Below, piece by piece: positions 62,882-64,000 of a stretch of 64,000 nucleotides of DNA. Within the stretch, counting starts at the first letter, position 1, and every line of letters begins with the position of its first letter. The notes beneath the pieces are model-generated. The model was not told the origin of the DNA. It saw only the letters and a program-made list of their open reading frames with translations, and did not search any database. A program made the translations under genes and the position numbers. Origin of the DNA: Symbiobacterium terraclitae (GTDB taxonomy: Bacteria > Bacillota > Sulfobacillia > Symbiobacteriales > Symbiobacteriaceae); contig NZ_JAGGLG010000006.1 of assembly GCF_017874315.1 (NCBI RefSeq), positions 1-64,000 of the forward strand, given 5' to 3'.

Positions 62882-63895
62882 CTAGACCAGCTGCATTTCC
62901 ACGAGCTTCTCTGCGATCTGTACGGCGTTGGTTGCGGCGCCCTTGCGCAGGTTGTCGCTCACGATCCAGAGCCAGAGTCCCTTCTCGTTGGTCAGGTCCT
63001 CCCGGATTCGCCCCACCAGCGTGTCATCCGTGCCGGCCGCGTCGATGGCGGTGGGGAAGACGAACTGGAACGGGTCGTCGACCACCTTGACGCCGGGGAA
63101 GCGGCTCAGCGCCTCCCGCGCCTCGGCAGGGGTCACCTTCCGCTCGAACTCCACCAGCACCGACTCCGAGTGGCCGACAAAGACCGGCACGCGGGTGCAG
63201 GTCATGGTCACCGGCAGGTTCGGCAGGCCCATGATCTTCCGGGTCTCTGCAGAGAGCTTCAGCTCCTCAGTGGTATACAGATTATCCGTGAAGGTCTCGG
63301 CGTAGGGCAGAACGTTGAATGCGATCTGCCGCTTGTAGACGGTATGCGGCAGTTCGCCCTCGTGACCCTCCACCCAGGCCCGGGTCTGCGCCTCCAGTTC
63401 CTCGATGGCCTCCTTGCCCGTGCCCGAGACCGCCTGCATGGTGGTGACGATGACCCGGGTCATCGGCGACAGGTCGTGCAGCGGCTTCAGGGCCATCACG
63501 AGGCCGATGGTCGTGCAGTTGGGGCTGGAGATGATGCCCTTGTGCCTGCGCAGGTCCTCGGGGTTCACCTCGGGCACGACCAGGGGCACCTCGGGGTCCA
63601 TCCGCCAGGTGGAGGACTTGTCGATGACGACGGCCCCCGCGCGGGCGGCCGCCGGCGCCAGCTCCCGGGACAGGGAGCCGGTCGCGGCGAAGAAGACCAA
63701 GTCCATGCCCGCGAAGGCGTCGGGGGTGGCCTCCTGCACGGGGATCTGCTCCCCCCGGAAGGTGACGACGGAGCCGACGCTGCGGGCGCTGGCCAGGGGC
63801 AACAGCCGCCCGACGGGGAAGTTGCGGGCCTCCAGCAGGGCCAGGAGCTCGTGGCCGACGGCGCCGGTGGCGCCGACGACGGCGACGTTCTTCAT
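62882..63895 (-). CDS. asd: Aspartate-semialdehyde dehydrogenase
   Basis: 337 residues. The NADP loop is VVGATGAVGHELL, the catalytic Cys is in SSPNCTTIG and the His in the RVPVFVGHSE region. It converts aspartyl phosphate to the semialdehyde used by DapA. AAGGAAGG precedes ATG 63895. The gene is 54 bases upstream of dapG. Confidence 0.94.
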   Translation of the reverse strand: MKNVAVVGATGAVGHELLALLEARNFPVGRLLPLASARSVGSVVTFRGEQIPVQEATPDAFAGMDLVFFAATGSLSRELAPAAARAGAVVIDKSSTWRMDPEVPLVVPEVNPEDLRRHKGIISSPNCTTIGLVMALKPLHDLSPMTRVIVTTMQAVSGTGKEAIEELEAQTRAWVEGHEGELPHTVYKRQIAFNVLPYAETFTDNLYTTEELKLSAETRKIMGLPNLPVTMTCTRVPVFVGHSESVLVEFERKVTPAEAREALSRFPGVKVVDDPFQFVFPTAIDAAGTDDTLVGRIREDLTNEKGLWLWIVSDNLRKGAATNAVQIAEKLVEMQLV

Positions 63896-64000
63896 GCGGA
63901 TCCTTCCTTTCCAAGTATTCCTGCGCCCTTCCGCCGGGGGCCCGCCCCGATCCTGCGTCTGCCTCCCCCATCACGGCGCCCCGCGCTCCTCAGATTCCTT
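63896..64000. other. Right edge, upstream of asd
   Basis: 105 bases. On the minus strand one frame reads KESEERGAP and then stops, which could be the tail of an upstream gene (dpaB in the Bacillus order), but ten codons cannot identify it. No promoter was seen. Confidence 0.25.

Overview
The window looks like a chromosomal segment of a high-GC, spore-forming, Gram-positive (Bacillota) bacterium, most likely Symbiobacterium or a close relative. This is an inference from base composition plus gene content, not a database match. The evidence is very GC-rich coding DNA with strong AGGAGG-type ribosome sites and frequent GTG/TTG starts; the Bacillus-type order asd-dapG-dapA-rnj-tepA-ylzJ-spoIIIE on the minus strand; cell-wall and sporulation-type proteins (RodZ-like, D,D-carboxypeptidase, LysM-M14 peptidase, YerB-like); and a respiratory complex I operon.

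Layout. 1-92: start of a group II intron cut by the left edge, lying just after a terminator. 98-13205: complex I operon nuoABCDEFGHIJKLN on the minus strand with its own promoter and terminator; nuoM is missing. 13231-17985: D-Ala-D-Ala carboxypeptidase, RodZ-like protein, isochorismatase-type hydrolase and asnS. 18023-21792: a DegV protein with a repeat-expanded tail, a degenerate L,D-transpeptidase and a DUF4349 lipoprotein. 21955-23106: first cluster of a 106-bp palindromic repeat. 23225-31512: acyl-CoA operon (acyl-CoA dehydrogenase, biotin carrier, split AtuA, terpene-cyclase-like toroid protein, enoyl-CoA hydratase, carboxyltransferase). 31716-36596: low-complexity protein with two beta domains, GreA-like protein, ABC importer permease and binding protein without an ATPase. 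37052-41189: DUF3048 lipoprotein, beta-lactamase-fold protein, LysM-M14 peptidase, ECF-type S component. 41220-44693: ubiD-ubiA-binding lipoprotein operon. 44999-46822: second palindromic-repeat cluster next to a winged-helix/nuclease fusion gene. 46850-48758: Nudix and phosphotransferase genes. 48923-63895: the spoIIIE/tepA/rnj/dapA/dapG/asd cluster, with fur inserted between ylzJ and spoIIIE, and with a plus-strand island, a methyltransferase, a VOC protein and the third palindromic-repeat cluster between rnj and dapA.

How it fits together. The nuo genes encode a proton-pumping NADH dehydrogenase. The UbiA/UbiD pair is consistent with making the quinone it would reduce. asd, dapG and dapA make aspartate semialdehyde and dihydrodipicolinate for lysine, peptidoglycan and spore dipicolinate. 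SpoIIIE moves DNA into the forespore, and RNase J matures and decays mRNA. The 23-31 kb operon is probably a branched-chain or isoprenoid acyl-CoA breakdown route.

The most unusual trait is repetitive DNA. One interspersed family has a 106-bp unit with about 20-bp terminal inverted repeats; it occurs in three clusters with 14 complete or degenerate copies plus one truncated copy. Several unrelated minisatellites (40, 45, 51, 53, 62 and 78 bp) sit at or inside gene ends. A winged-helix/PD-(D/E)XK protein beside one cluster is a speculative candidate for a partner of the palindromic family.
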